A DNA stretch of 64,000 nucleotides from Legionella spiritensis. Lineage in GTDB: Bacteria; Pseudomonadota; Gammaproteobacteria; Legionellales; Legionellaceae. How positions within the stretch are numbered: position 1 is the first letter of the stretch; the number at the start of each line of letters is the position of its first letter. The notes under the pieces are model-generated. The model searched no databases. It was given only the letters and a program-made list of their open reading frames with translations, and had not been told where the DNA came from. A program made the position numbers and the translations under genes. Positions 31,688-39,961 of this stretch are shown here, piece by piece. The stretch spans positions 273,501-337,500 of the forward strand of contig NZ_LT906457.1 in assembly GCF_900186965.1 (NCBI RefSeq), in the 5' to 3' direction.

Positions 31688-32092
31688 ATGATTAACAAAA
31701 ATAAATGGAGCCGATTGAATGACTGGATGACGCAGCTTCAGATTCATGAGGATGATGTTGTTGAGAAATTTATTATCGGCAGCGGAAAAGGCGGTCAGAA
31801 TTTACATAAAACAGCCTCTACCGTGTATTTGCATCATCTGCCTTCCGGAATTGAAATAAAATGTCAGGAAAGTCGGAGTCGTGAAGAAAACCGGTATTTT
31901 GCTCGCTTACGGCTCTGTGAAAAACGGCATGCGATGATCAGCCATGAACAAAGCAGGGAACAGCAGAGAATTGCCAGATTAAAACGTCAAAAGAAAAGAC
32001 GCTCCAGACGTGCCAGGCAAAAGATGCTTGATGAAAAATCAAAGCAGGGTCAACGGAAACAGGCTCGTCAAAAGCCGCAATGGGATGAATAA
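31688..32092 (+). CDS. Release-factor-like GGQ protein (ArfB/YaeJ-like)
   Basis: This 134-residue protein carries GSGKGGQN near residues 36-43, the peptidyl-tRNA-hydrolysing GGQ loop of class I release factors. It has a lysine/arginine-rich C-terminal tail, as in ArfB, which rescues ribosomes stalled on broken messages. It lacks the codon-recognition domains of RF1/RF2. The closest named type cannot be settled: ArfB, a PrfH-like protein or a C12orf65-like protein are all possible. It starts 13 bp after the NRPS stop on the same strand and has no strong ribosome site, so it may be read from the NRPS transcript. Confidence 0.7.
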   Translation: MINKNKWSRLNDWMTQLQIHEDDVVEKFIIGSGKGGQNLHKTASTVYLHHLPSGIEIKCQESRSREENRYFARLRLCEKRHAMISHEQSREQQRIARLKRQKKRRSRRARQKMLDEKSKQGQRKQARQKPQWDE

Positions 32093-32149
32093 ATCCGGGC
32101 CAGGAAAGACGTTAAGTTGCTTTCTTGGCCCGATTGCAAGAATTGCGGG

Positions 32150-32578
32150 TTACTTCCTGTGTCGCTTGAACGCGTAATAGACAACACCCAATACAAAACC
32201 ATAAACAAGATGGCCAACCAGAGGCGGAATATTTTGTTGTATGGCCGCGATATTCCATTTGGAAAAGAGTGGTTCCCCCGCTGAAAAATACGGCAGGAAG
32301 GTCATGGGGCCGGCAACCCACATACCAAAGCCAAACAGCAGTCCCATTATGATAGCCCAAGCCCAGGAGTGGATGAGCCAGCCGAAAATCAGGACAAAGG
32401 CGATACCGCTGACAATACTCACTATCGCGTGAACCAGAAAGCCTCCCGTTTTAGTGGGCATGTTGATCATGCTTCCCAGAGTTTCCAGCATGCCACCCAT
32501 GTATAAAAAGAAAGCAAAAACAATACCGGCAATAATACCGGAAATGGCACCTTGCCAAAGACATCGACTCACACGCAT
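32150..32578 (-). CDS. Small multi-spanning membrane protein of unknown function
   Basis: This 142-residue protein has four predicted membrane helices (about residues 8-30, 46-66, 70-92 and 115-135) separated by short loops, and a basic C-terminus FKRHRK. I do not recognise a named family; it resembles small uncharacterised inner-membrane proteins. It is convergent with the release-factor-like gene and appears to be a single-gene unit. A string found after the DUF1688 gene (GGGCGTGTTTTTAAAG) occurs just upstream of its start in inverse orientation at 32592-32607. Confidence 0.6.
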   Translation of the reverse strand: MRVSRCLWQGAISGIIAGIVFAFFLYMGGMLETLGSMINMPTKTGGFLVHAIVSIVSGIAFVLIFGWLIHSWAWAIIMGLLFGFGMWVAGPMTFLPYFSAGEPLFSKWNIAAIQQNIPPLVGHLVYGFVLGVVYYAFKRHRK

Positions 32579-32753
32579 AGTCCGCTCCTTGCTTTAAAAA
32601 CACGCCCCAGGTTATTCAAACCAGATTTTCCATAATAGCCGAAAGGTTTTTATGGTGAATTTGTCCTGTTTTTTCAAACGCTTCACTATAAATGTTCCGC
32701 TTCCGCCCGCGCCATTATATTATCTGCTGTAACCGACAGAAACAAGACGGCGT

Positions 32754-33359
32754 TCAATTTCTCTGTTTCATTGGAATCATTGCTATCCATTGACTGATTT
32801 TTCTGATTCGTTCTTCCCGCGCCCCCCAAAGCTCCATTAATATCGGCGGGTTTTTTATCGACAACAGGCCAAATTTGTTTTCAAAATAAATCTGTTTAAA
32901 AAAATCATCCACCTCTCTTCGGTAGGATTCGTCTACAGGTCGTATGCCGTCGTCTTCAATGGCGACGGGATGCTTGTCGTTGATAGACACAAAAACCAGC
33001 AAATCAATAAAGGCAAGCGCTTCTTTCACCGGCTCGATGAGGCTTTCCACGAACTTCTTGTCCAGGTCGGTTTTTTGATAGTGTTCGGTGTATAGGGAGT
33101 AGGCAATATAGTCAACTGGAGAGCGGTCAAAAATAACCTTGTCCGTGGGCTTGCAATATTGTTTGACACGACTGATGTTTTGATACAATTGAATGCCGTT
33201 GCAAAATCGTGTTGAATCCTTGCCAAATTTAATGTCGTAATTGTCTCTTAACGCTCTGTAGGGTTCTTCTTCCCGGATATAGTCCGGATAAGCCTTGATA
33301 AAATCCCATACGAAGGTACTTTTCCCTAGGGAATGTGTTCCGGAAACGGCAATACGCAT
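32754..33359 (-). CDS. AAA-type P-loop nucleotide kinase-like protein
   Basis: This 201-residue cytosolic protein begins with the Walker A motif GTHSLGKST (about 7-15). A Walker B-like segment FIDLLVFVSI and the lid-like region DRSPVDYIAYSLY follow. This matches the AAA_28/NadR-kinase-like group of small P-loop proteins that phosphorylate or bind nucleotides. The exact substrate is unknown. The start has GGGAG five bases upstream. It stands alone, bounded on its 5' side by a shortened MITE (33386-33460). Confidence 0.6.
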   Translation of the reverse strand: MRIAVSGTHSLGKSTFVWDFIKAYPDYIREEEPYRALRDNYDIKFGKDSTRFCNGIQLYQNISRVKQYCKPTDKVIFDRSPVDYIAYSLYTEHYQKTDLDKKFVESLIEPVKEALAFIDLLVFVSINDKHPVAIEDDGIRPVDESYRREVDDFFKQIYFENKFGLLSIKNPPILMELWGAREERIRKISQWIAMIPMKQRN

Positions 33360-33385
33360 CTCATCTCCCGCGCAGTCTTATTTTA

Positions 33386-33460
33386 GGTTCTGTGAACAAA
33401 AATTTTCACAGCTGCAATTGCCCACATTTTCGTTCTGCGAAAAACTTTGTTCGCAGAACC
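33386..33460. repeat. Internally deleted MITE, type B
   Basis: GGTTCTGTGAACAAAA and TTTGTTCGCAGAACC bracket 75 bp that keep only the outer parts of a type B element in inverse orientation (TTTTCACAGCTGCAA and CCCACATTTTCG). The central hairpin is missing. Confidence 0.65.
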
Positions 33461-33477
33461 TAAAGATAAGTATAGAC

Positions 33478-34158
33478 TTAATAATTTAAAAACAGGTTCA
33501 GTGACAGGGAATGGCCCGTATAATTACTGGAACCTGATCGGACGATGACTTGATTAAGATAACCTATTTCCATAAGAATATTTTTGCCTGGTTTATAACC
33601 CAGGCCGACAAAAAATCGATTTTGATCCATGCCCTGATTGTTGTTGTTATTAAAATTATTAAGATGGATGAAAACCTCGTCGCTGGAGATGAAATTAAAT
33701 TTTGATTGCGGTTGTAGTGGAATCTCTATTTTGGCGAGCTGTCGGAAACGCCAGGCTGTATGGACGGCATTTTGAATAAACCGTTGCTCCAGACGGGTTC
33801 GTCCGATGAATTTCAGGCGCGTAAAATCCCTGCTCCATAAAAATTGTTGCCAGATGCGGTTTTCATCGAAGGAAGAGGACGCAAAAGGGAATGTGGTGTA
33901 AATCCAGGCATAACCCAGCCAGAGACTGCTATGCGATGAAAGAACATAACCGATGCCGGGTCTGGCGAGCATTTGCGACAGACGAGAGGCGTTGCTGCCA
34001 AATCGTTCCTGAGTCTCCAGCCAGTATTTTATTTTATGGTTCAGGTGTCCTGTTGTCGTGATGTTGCTCCAGATCTGGTAGTCGTGTGTGGGCAACGCGT
34101 AAATTGGCCTTATCATGATTAAGGCCAACATCGCCAGGCAGATGCGTTTGAAGAACAT
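33478..34158 (-). CDS. DUF2490 exported protein
   Basis: This 226-residue protein has an N-terminal signal peptide (MFFKRICLAMLALIMIRPIYA, cleavage about residue 21). It is then rich in alternating hydrophobic and aromatic strands with a C-terminal strand ending in ...LNLFLNY, typical of a small outer-membrane beta-barrel. The pattern YQIWSNITTTGHLN...KYWLETQERF matches DUF2490 proteins, whose function is not established. It lies 30 bp downstream of the serine hydrolase gene on the same strand, so the two are probably co-transcribed. Confidence 0.7.
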   Translation of the reverse strand: MFFKRICLAMLALIMIRPIYALPTHDYQIWSNITTTGHLNHKIKYWLETQERFGSNASRLSQMLARPGIGYVLSSHSSLWLGYAWIYTTFPFASSSFDENRIWQQFLWSRDFTRLKFIGRTRLEQRFIQNAVHTAWRFRQLAKIEIPLQPQSKFNFISSDEVFIHLNNFNNNNNQGMDQNRFFVGLGYKPGKNILMEIGYLNQVIVRSGSSNYTGHSLSLNLFLNY

Positions 34159-34188
34159 ATCGTGTTGTTTCCTTTTGTAAATGTAGCC

Positions 34189-35361
34189 TCAGGTATGCTC
34201 TGAAATCAATCGCAGTATTGCACTCGGCAAGACGGTGTCAGGAGAGAGGGGCACGGCTTCCTGACCGGACATGACTTGATTGAAAGATACCGCTATCGCA
34301 ATTTTCTGATTGGGTAGCCACATCATCAAGGTCTTGTAGCCGGCGGTCCCTCCCGAATGCCACCAGATGGTGTCAAGATTGGCGAAAGTCGTTTTACAGG
34401 CTTGAATACCTAACCCATAGCCCGTTGTATCCACGCCGTTGACTTGCGGCAGCGGTTGGCCGCTCTGTATGGATACGAGTTCCGTCAGGCGGGCGAAACT
34501 TTGAGGTTGCAGGATTTTTCCGCTGAACAAGGCTCGAATCCAGTTAGTGAGATCGTACGTGTTTGATACCAGGCCGCCGGCGGAGTTCATCCACGACAGA
34601 CTGTAATCGGTGATATCAAGAGGTTGATCAGGGGAAAAGAAATAATAACCATGGATTATTCTTTGGCGGATCTCCTTTGAGCAGAGGTGCGGCACAAAAA
34701 AAGTATTATTGAGCGGCACACGCAAATTATCATGCAACGTGTCATTCAGCAGTATATCCAGGGGCTTTCGGGTTATTTTTTCCAGAATTTTGCCCAGTAA
34801 CACATACCCTGTATTGCTGTAATGCCATCCTGCACCCGGCGCGAAATAAGGCGAATTTTGTGCAGCGTAATGAATCAGGGTGTCCGGTTTCAGATAAGTG
34901 TCAGGGTTGGCAAGGAGAAAATGCCTGAACTCCTCCGAGTCGGTGTAATTATAGATCCCGCTGGTATGGTTTAATAACTGTCTAATGGATACGTCAGCCC
35001 AGTCCGGGTATTCGGGAAGCCATGTTCCCAGCTTGTCGTTCAGGGAGAGCGCGCCGCGTTCCTCCTGTTTCAGGATCATGGCGGCTATAAAGGATTTGGT
35101 CAGACTGCCAATTTGAACCAGGCTGCCGATATTCGCGGGAATGCCGTTTCCGGTTTCCGTTTCACCGCTGTTAAATAGTCTGGGAGCCGTTTCCCCGGGA
35201 AAACTGACCGCCAGGGTGATGGCGCCAATATGGTTGGCAATTCTGAATTCGTCAATCAGGTGCTGAAATTCCCCGTTTTTAACAGGGGAAATAGCGGTGC
35301 AGGCGGAAGTATAAAATAAAAACAGTGTGATAAAAGAGAAGAATACAATCTTGTTTCTCAT
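34189..35361 (-). CDS. Class C beta-lactamase-like serine hydrolase, exported
   Basis: This 390-residue protein has a hydrophobic N-terminal signal (MRNKIVFFSFITLFLFYTSAC), possibly lipidated at the cysteine although the lipobox is imperfect. The active-site serine and lysine are seen in GSLTKSF (S86, K89), the YxN motif in HYSNTGYVLLG and the KTG-equivalent HSGG in IWWHSGGTAGY. The family includes beta-lactamases, D-aminopeptidases and esterases, and lysine-poor HSGG versions are usually esterases or peptidases rather than drug-resistance enzymes. The ATG at 35361 has AGGGA at a good distance; an in-frame TTG sits at 35367. Confidence 0.8.
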   Translation of the reverse strand: MRNKIVFFSFITLFLFYTSACTAISPVKNGEFQHLIDEFRIANHIGAITLAVSFPGETAPRLFNSGETETGNGIPANIGSLVQIGSLTKSFIAAMILKQEERGALSLNDKLGTWLPEYPDWADVSIRQLLNHTSGIYNYTDSEEFRHFLLANPDTYLKPDTLIHYAAQNSPYFAPGAGWHYSNTGYVLLGKILEKITRKPLDILLNDTLHDNLRVPLNNTFFVPHLCSKEIRQRIIHGYYFFSPDQPLDITDYSLSWMNSAGGLVSNTYDLTNWIRALFSGKILQPQSFARLTELVSIQSGQPLPQVNGVDTTGYGLGIQACKTTFANLDTIWWHSGGTAGYKTLMMWLPNQKIAIAVSFNQVMSGQEAVPLSPDTVLPSAILRLISEHT

Positions 35362-35614
35362 GGACAATCCCTGTTGTTATTTCAATAGCGTGGCAAGGCC
35401 ATATCGCATCAATCCTGCCGCGATTAAATTGAAAAAAAGCATAAGGCTACAACAGATAACGGTCACTGACAACACGTCATTCAATAACCAGTATGCGCTG
35501 TCTCATCAAACGGTATGTTCGAGTCAAAACCGGGCCTGTACGTACGATAAATTGAACACTTAGTTTTGTTATTGTATAGTGTCGCCATGGAAATTTCATT
35601 CGTGGTTGTTGTGA

Positions 35615-36607
35615 ATGCCTGGCCCGTCAAACAGATTTAATGTTGTATTTCTTGGTTCACATGAGGCAGGCAAGTCTGCGATTGTCAATAGAATTTGTCG
35701 TGATGAATTTCATGAAGAATACGAAACGACCATGGGTGCCATGTACCATACTTCTTTCAGGGAAAATATGCAGTTTTGTATCTGGGATGTCGGTGGTAGT
35801 CCGAGATCACAGTTCATGTGGCCGACTTTTTTAAAAGATGCAAAATTATGTATTTATTGCTTCGATTTATCTTCTTATTTGTCGAATCAAGGTGAAATTG
35901 CCAGGCATATTGCCCAAATAAAGGCGAGTTTCATTGATAAGGAAACCACGCTTTGGCTGGTGGGAACCAAACGCGACCGGACCACTGATCAAATAAATAT
36001 TTCCGTAATCTGTGAGCAATTGGCGCATACAGGGCCTGTTTTCCTGGTCTCCGCCAAATCCGGAGAGGGTATCGGGCAACTTGTAAGCAGCATGTGTCAA
36101 AAGGCTGTTGCGCCATTGCATCAATCCATCCAGAAATTGCGACGCGCCACTAAAAATCTCCCGGAGGAACAAGCCAGCAATATTTCACACGAGATCGACG
36201 AATTAATGCGGAATCTGCAATCCCCGGGCACCCTTGAATCCAGGCAGGATGCCATTGTCTCCTTCCAGGATAATTGTCGTCATCATGTAGCGAACGCTGC
36301 CTCTACCGGTCGAAAACAGGTCTTGAAAGCGGTCTCTTTTGTAGCCGTGTCGGCACTGGTGACGCTTATCGCCGCCATGACAGGGTTTGCCATTGGTTTT
36401 GCCGCCGGGATCTGGACAGGACCCGGTGCTTTTATCAGTGGTGTGTTAGGCGCTAAAGCGGCGACCGTAGTGGTAATGAGTATCAGTGGTGCTATAGGGG
36501 TTGGCGCGGGATTGTTAACAACCCAAAGTTTGTTTAAACCACCATCTGACACAATTATGGCTGTAGAGGATACTGCAAGGAATGCAAGGATCCAGACGGT
36601 TATATAG
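35615..36607 (+). CDS. Ras/Rab-like small GTPase with C-terminal membrane hairpin, candidate effector
   Basis: Residues 8-165 of this 330-residue protein form a small GTPase domain: P-loop GSHEAGKS (14-21), switch I threonine about T39, WDVGGS (57-62), TKRD (118-121) and SAK (146-148). The residue equivalent to Ras Gln61 is S62, and the first asparagine of the NKxD motif is T118, so GTP hydrolysis and guanine binding may be altered. Residues about 233-305 are strongly hydrophobic with two or three glycine-rich helices, which would anchor it in a membrane. Eukaryote-like Rab GTPases are common in Legionella and many are translocated. Secretion by Dot/Icm is inferred, not shown. No clear ribosome site is seen before the ATG. 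Confidence 0.75.
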   Translation: MPGPSNRFNVVFLGSHEAGKSAIVNRICRDEFHEEYETTMGAMYHTSFRENMQFCIWDVGGSPRSQFMWPTFLKDAKLCIYCFDLSSYLSNQGEIARHIAQIKASFIDKETTLWLVGTKRDRTTDQINISVICEQLAHTGPVFLVSAKSGEGIGQLVSSMCQKAVAPLHQSIQKLRRATKNLPEEQASNISHEIDELMRNLQSPGTLESRQDAIVSFQDNCRHHVANAASTGRKQVLKAVSFVAVSALVTLIAAMTGFAIGFAAGIWTGPGAFISGVLGAKAATVVVMSISGAIGVGAGLLTTQSLFKPPSDTIMAVEDTARNARIQTVI

Positions 36608-36705
36608 CTACAGCTTGATTGACATCATTAAAGCGCGGATCGCCCGTGTCAGCAATCATGTGCATGCGATAGTCACGACACCCCGCTATAACAGAGAAGG
36701 GTATG

Positions 36706-37227
36706 TTATTGTGAACGCTGCCGTAATTCCTCCATTTTTTGTGCGGTTGCAACGCCTTTTACGGGCAATCCTGTTGGGTCTAATAATCCTACTTGCACAA
36801 GAACGCTCGCCTGATCCCAGTAAATATGCTCATGTGTGACCTTGCCATCAGCGAATCCGACGATAACAACCAGAGGAATAGCGACTTTTTTTCCGGTGGG
36901 TGGCATATTCGGCAACATCCAGCCTATCTCTGTCGTGTGCGTAAATTTAAAAATGATTTCATCGACCAGTTGATGTTGATCTATGGTCCGTGAAACAGGA
37001 ATCATTTCTGTATCCGGTGGAAAAAATTTTTCGGCGGGAATGAGGCTGCTGTAAAATTGCCGGACACCTTCCAGCCCTGTCCCTCCTATGGTGGTAGGGA
37101 TGTTATTGATATGAGGGGACTCGGTCATGGTTGCCAGCGTCGTATCCAAATCCTTTTGCAGTTCGGCATGCACATGCTGGTTAAAGGCATCGAGAAGCGC
37201 TTGTTGCTCCGCTGATAATAGGGTCAT
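36706..37227 (-). CDS. SnoaL-like / NTF2-fold protein
   Basis: This 173-residue soluble protein shows the alpha-plus-beta order of the SnoaL-like ester cyclase and NTF2 superfamily: an N-terminal helix pair, the segment EGVRQFYSSLIP, the strand pair LVDEIIFKFTHT and VAIPLVVIVGFADGKVTHEHIYWDQ. Such proteins isomerise or hydrolyse small molecules, or bind ligands without catalysis. The substrate is unknown. The start has GGAAG directly upstream. It is a single gene facing the small GTPase tail-to-tail, with a type C MITE just upstream of it. No tie to the PKS cluster 5 kb away is evident. Confidence 0.6.
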   Translation of the reverse strand: MTLLSAEQQALLDAFNQHVHAELQKDLDTTLATMTESPHINNIPTTIGGTGLEGVRQFYSSLIPAEKFFPPDTEMIPVSRTIDQHQLVDEIIFKFTHTTEIGWMLPNMPPTGKKVAIPLVVIVGFADGKVTHEHIYWDQASVLVQVGLLDPTGLPVKGVATAQKMEELRQRSQ

Positions 37228-37296
37228 GCTTCCGGTCCATCGCTATATCCTGTTATTCTCAGGTTAGCGTATATTCTTGCAGTTTGCTGCCGGCTA

Positions 37297-37467
37297 GTAC
37301 CCCTTCCATTTAGTTTTGACAGGTTGGCTTGCACAGAGTGTTTGTCTTTTTGTCATCCCCGCGAAGGCGGGGATCCATACTGAATCAAGCACTGAGCTAC
37401 ATCAGGAATGGTTTCCCGCCTTCGCGGGAATGACAGTTAACCTGTCAAAATTAAATAGAAACAGTAC
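37297..37467. repeat. MITE type C
   Basis: This 171-bp element, flanked by CTA and TAG, has ends GTACCCCTTCCATTT and AAATAGAAACAGTAC. It contains the CCCCGCGAAGGCGGGGATCC and CCCGCCTTCGCGGGAATGAC arms in the orientation opposite to the copy at 27226. Its right boundary forms the TAG stop of the M20 peptidase gene. Confidence 0.75.
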
Positions 37468-38777
37468 TAGTTGATTAGGCGATATATCAACAGGGCCGCA
37501 CGTTGCGTTTGCATGGTCAACGAGCTCACCTGTAGTTTTTCCTTCACCGAATGTGCCCCCGTGCCAATGGGGCCAAGGCCGGCCAGGCTGGCATCCACCA
37601 GGGATGCGACGTAAGAGATATCCCCGGCACCTCGTAAACCCGGATCCAGCGGTTTGACGGGGCCATATCCCAAATCATTACTGATTTGGCTATAGAGATT
37701 TAATAATTCCTGATTTTTTGCCGTGGGCGGCATGGCGGGGATCCCTTCTTCAAATTGAATGGACGCCGTGGTTTCCGGTAAGTGGTTGTTGACAATGGCG
37801 GCGATGCGTTGTTCCGCTTTGGCTCTCTGCTGATCCGATATAAACCGTAAGTCGCCTTCGGCAATGGCCACTTTGGCGATGATATTTTTTCTTCCTGACG
37901 CCGTACCCTGGATACTGTCAAATTTTGTTTTGTCGCCGCCAAGAATCAGGCCGGGGTTAAAAGACAGATAGGTCTCTGTGGATAATTCATTGCGCATGTC
38001 GTTCAGGATGCGGTTTATTTCAAAAATAGCACCGTATCCTCCCGAATTTTGGAAGATTTCAGACGAGTGGGCGTCCTTGCCACTCGTTTTAAGCAGCCAG
38101 CCGCTGACGCCTCGTCGGGCGATAGTGGCCGTATCCGCAGAGAGCGACCATTCAAAATCCAGGGCGACATCGCTTTGCTTTGCTGCGTCTATCAGAGATT
38201 TTCTTGATGTCGCAACGGGTTTGCCGGCGTCTTCTTCGTCACCGCTTAGCACAATCGTGATGGTGGCGTCATCCAGGGCATGGGCCTTATGCAACGCTTT
38301 TAAGGCATAGAGCATGACCACGTCCCCGCCTTTGTTATCAATAACGCCGGGGCCGGTGGCCAACTCGTTGTTATGGCGAACGAATTGCTGGAATGGATTA
38401 TTGGCCGAAAACACCGTATCCAGATGACCAATCAGGAGAATTTTTTTGCCTTTTGAACCCTGGCGGGTGGCGACAAGACTCCCTGCCCGTTTCATGCTGG
38501 CCGGTGGATTGACCCATTGTGTGCTAAAGCCCAGTTGTTTTAATTCGGTACGTAATTGTTCGCCAACCTGATGAATACCGGCCTTGTTGTCCGTACCGCT
38601 GTTGATATCAACCAGCTGTTCGAGCAGGGATAGTTGCCGGGAAGCCTGTTCTGTAACGGTTTTGGTGATTTCCTGTTCAATGGCAGTCAACTCCGCCGCT
38701 TGAGCGGCGGGCAGGAAACCGGGTAACAGGACAGACAGGAAAAGAAAAAGAGCCGGTTTGTTATTTGTCATGTTCAT
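37467..38777 (-). CDS. M20-family metallopeptidase, exported (carboxypeptidase G2-like)
   Basis: This protein of about 436 residues has a signal peptide ending in FLPAAQAAE and a di-zinc M20 peptidase fold. Visible metal and catalytic motifs are GHLDTVF, DNKGG and SGDEEDAG, with an inserted dimerisation domain around the middle (IARRGVSGWLLKTSGKDAHSS). Family members such as carboxypeptidase G2 remove C-terminal glutamate or cleave dipeptides. The start is uncertain among ATGs at 38786, 38777 and 38771, none with a strong ribosome site. The stop codon TAG is supplied by the CTAG flank of the MITE at 37297-37467, so the native C-terminus may have been slightly altered. Confidence 0.8.
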   Translation of the reverse strand: MNMTNNKPALFLFLSVLLPGFLPAAQAAELTAIEQEITKTVTEQASRQLSLLEQLVDINSGTDNKAGIHQVGEQLRTELKQLGFSTQWVNPPASMKRAGSLVATRQGSKGKKILLIGHLDTVFSANNPFQQFVRHNNELATGPGVIDNKGGDVVMLYALKALHKAHALDDATITIVLSGDEEDAGKPVATSRKSLIDAAKQSDVALDFEWSLSADTATIARRGVSGWLLKTSGKDAHSSEIFQNSGGYGAIFEINRILNDMRNELSTETYLSFNPGLILGGDKTKFDSIQGTASGRKNIIAKVAIAEGDLRFISDQQRAKAEQRIAAIVNNHLPETTASIQFEEGIPAMPPTAKNQELLNLYSQISNDLGYGPVKPLDPGLRGAGDISYVASLVDASLAGLGPIGTGAHSVKEKLQVSSLTMQTQRAALLIYRLIN

Positions 38778-38837
38778 CAAAACCATCGTGAGTAATAAAT
38801 GGTGGAACTCTATCACAGGTAGCGATTTTTCAACAAC

Positions 38838-39650
38838 CTACATCGAATTATCATCAAATTGTTTCACGCGGAATTTGTTTTTCCACTCCAGATCAACGGT
38901 GCCGGAACTTAAGCGGTTTAACTGGTTATCCACGGCTACCCGATTGTCAAATACAAAGCAGCTGCCAACCCACAAGGATTGTTCTTCCGGCATGGATTCC
39001 AGATAACTTAATATCCCCCCGTCCAATTGATAGACGTTTTCAAAACCTAATTGTTTCAGATAAGCGGTGGATTTTTCACAACGGACACCGCCTGTGCAGC
39101 ACATAGCTATTTTTTTGGTTTTTTCACCCATTAAATGGGTGCGAACGTATTCGGGAAAATCCCGGAAGTTAATCGTTTTGGGGTTGGTGGCGCCTTTAAA
39201 CGTGCCTAACTCAATTTCATAATCGTTGCGTGTGTCTATGACCAGGACGTCTTCCTCGCTAATCAGTTTGTTCCATTCTTCCGGTTTGACATGCACACCG
39301 GTGTTTTCCACCGTATCAACACCTTCGACGCCCATGGAGACGATTTCCTTTCGTAATTTGACTTTGGATTTATCAAACGGATTGGAATCATTATCGTTTT
39401 CTATAAAACGAATATTAGAGAACGCCGGCTGGACATTTCCCAGCAAAGCCTTGTAGCGATCTATATTTTCTCTTGTGCCGCAAAAGCTGCCGTTGATTCC
39501 TTCACTTGCCAGGATCAGGGTGCCTTTGATGTGGCACTGGATCATGCCATCCAATAAAGGTTGCCTCAGTAACTCATAATCCGGAAGCGGGGTGAATTTA
39601 TAGAAAGAGGCGACAATGTAAGGGTTTGTTTTTTTTTCTGACTGATTCAT
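38838..39650 (-). CDS. trhO: tRNA uridine-34 hydroxylase (rhodanese family)
   Basis: This 270-residue protein has an N-terminal acylphosphatase-like part followed by a rhodanese domain with the active cysteine in CCTGGVRCEKS (about 180-190). This is the TrhO (YceA) arrangement. TrhO makes the oxygen-dependent 5-hydroxyuridine at the wobble position of certain tRNAs. The length fits the shorter members of the family. It is a single gene; the peptidase gene starts about 60 bp downstream of its stop on the same strand. The 310-bp gap upstream (39651-39961) holds no gene I can see. Confidence 0.85.
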   Translation of the reverse strand: MNQSEKKTNPYIVASFYKFTPLPDYELLRQPLLDGMIQCHIKGTLILASEGINGSFCGTRENIDRYKALLGNVQPAFSNIRFIENDNDSNPFDKSKVKLRKEIVSMGVEGVDTVENTGVHVKPEEWNKLISEEDVLVIDTRNDYEIELGTFKGATNPKTINFRDFPEYVRTHLMGEKTKKIAMCCTGGVRCEKSTAYLKQLGFENVYQLDGGILSYLESMPEEQSLWVGSCFVFDNRVAVDNQLNRLSSGTVDLEWKNKFRVKQFDDNSM

Positions 39651-39961
39651 GACAACGTCTCATCAAATGCTATAGGTACTATGGCCATTATTTTATTACT
39701 TTTTGAACAATCAATACATAGGATATGTGCCATTTTTTAAAACAAAGGGACGGAATATGCCGCTTGGGAGACGTTCAGGAATCCTGAAATATGGTTGAAT
39801 TTTAATGTAAACTATCACCCTGGCCAAATCACTGATTTACCTGGTAGTCCTTGCAATTGGTTTGAAACTTATTGAAAATATCCAACGCCGAAGCGTTCCA
39901 ACAGCTATGCACAGGTTGACAAGCTGTCTGGGGAGAAAACTACGAGTACAAGGAGATCTGT

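Noticed and set aside
34189..35361. Drug-resistance beta-lactamase
   Set aside because: The class C fold is present, but the third motif is HSGG rather than KTG, which is more typical of esterases and peptidases of the family.
36706..37227. Polyketide cyclase belonging to the PKS cluster
   Set aside because: The SnoaL-like fold is generic and the gene lies 5 kb beyond the NRPS, among unrelated genes.
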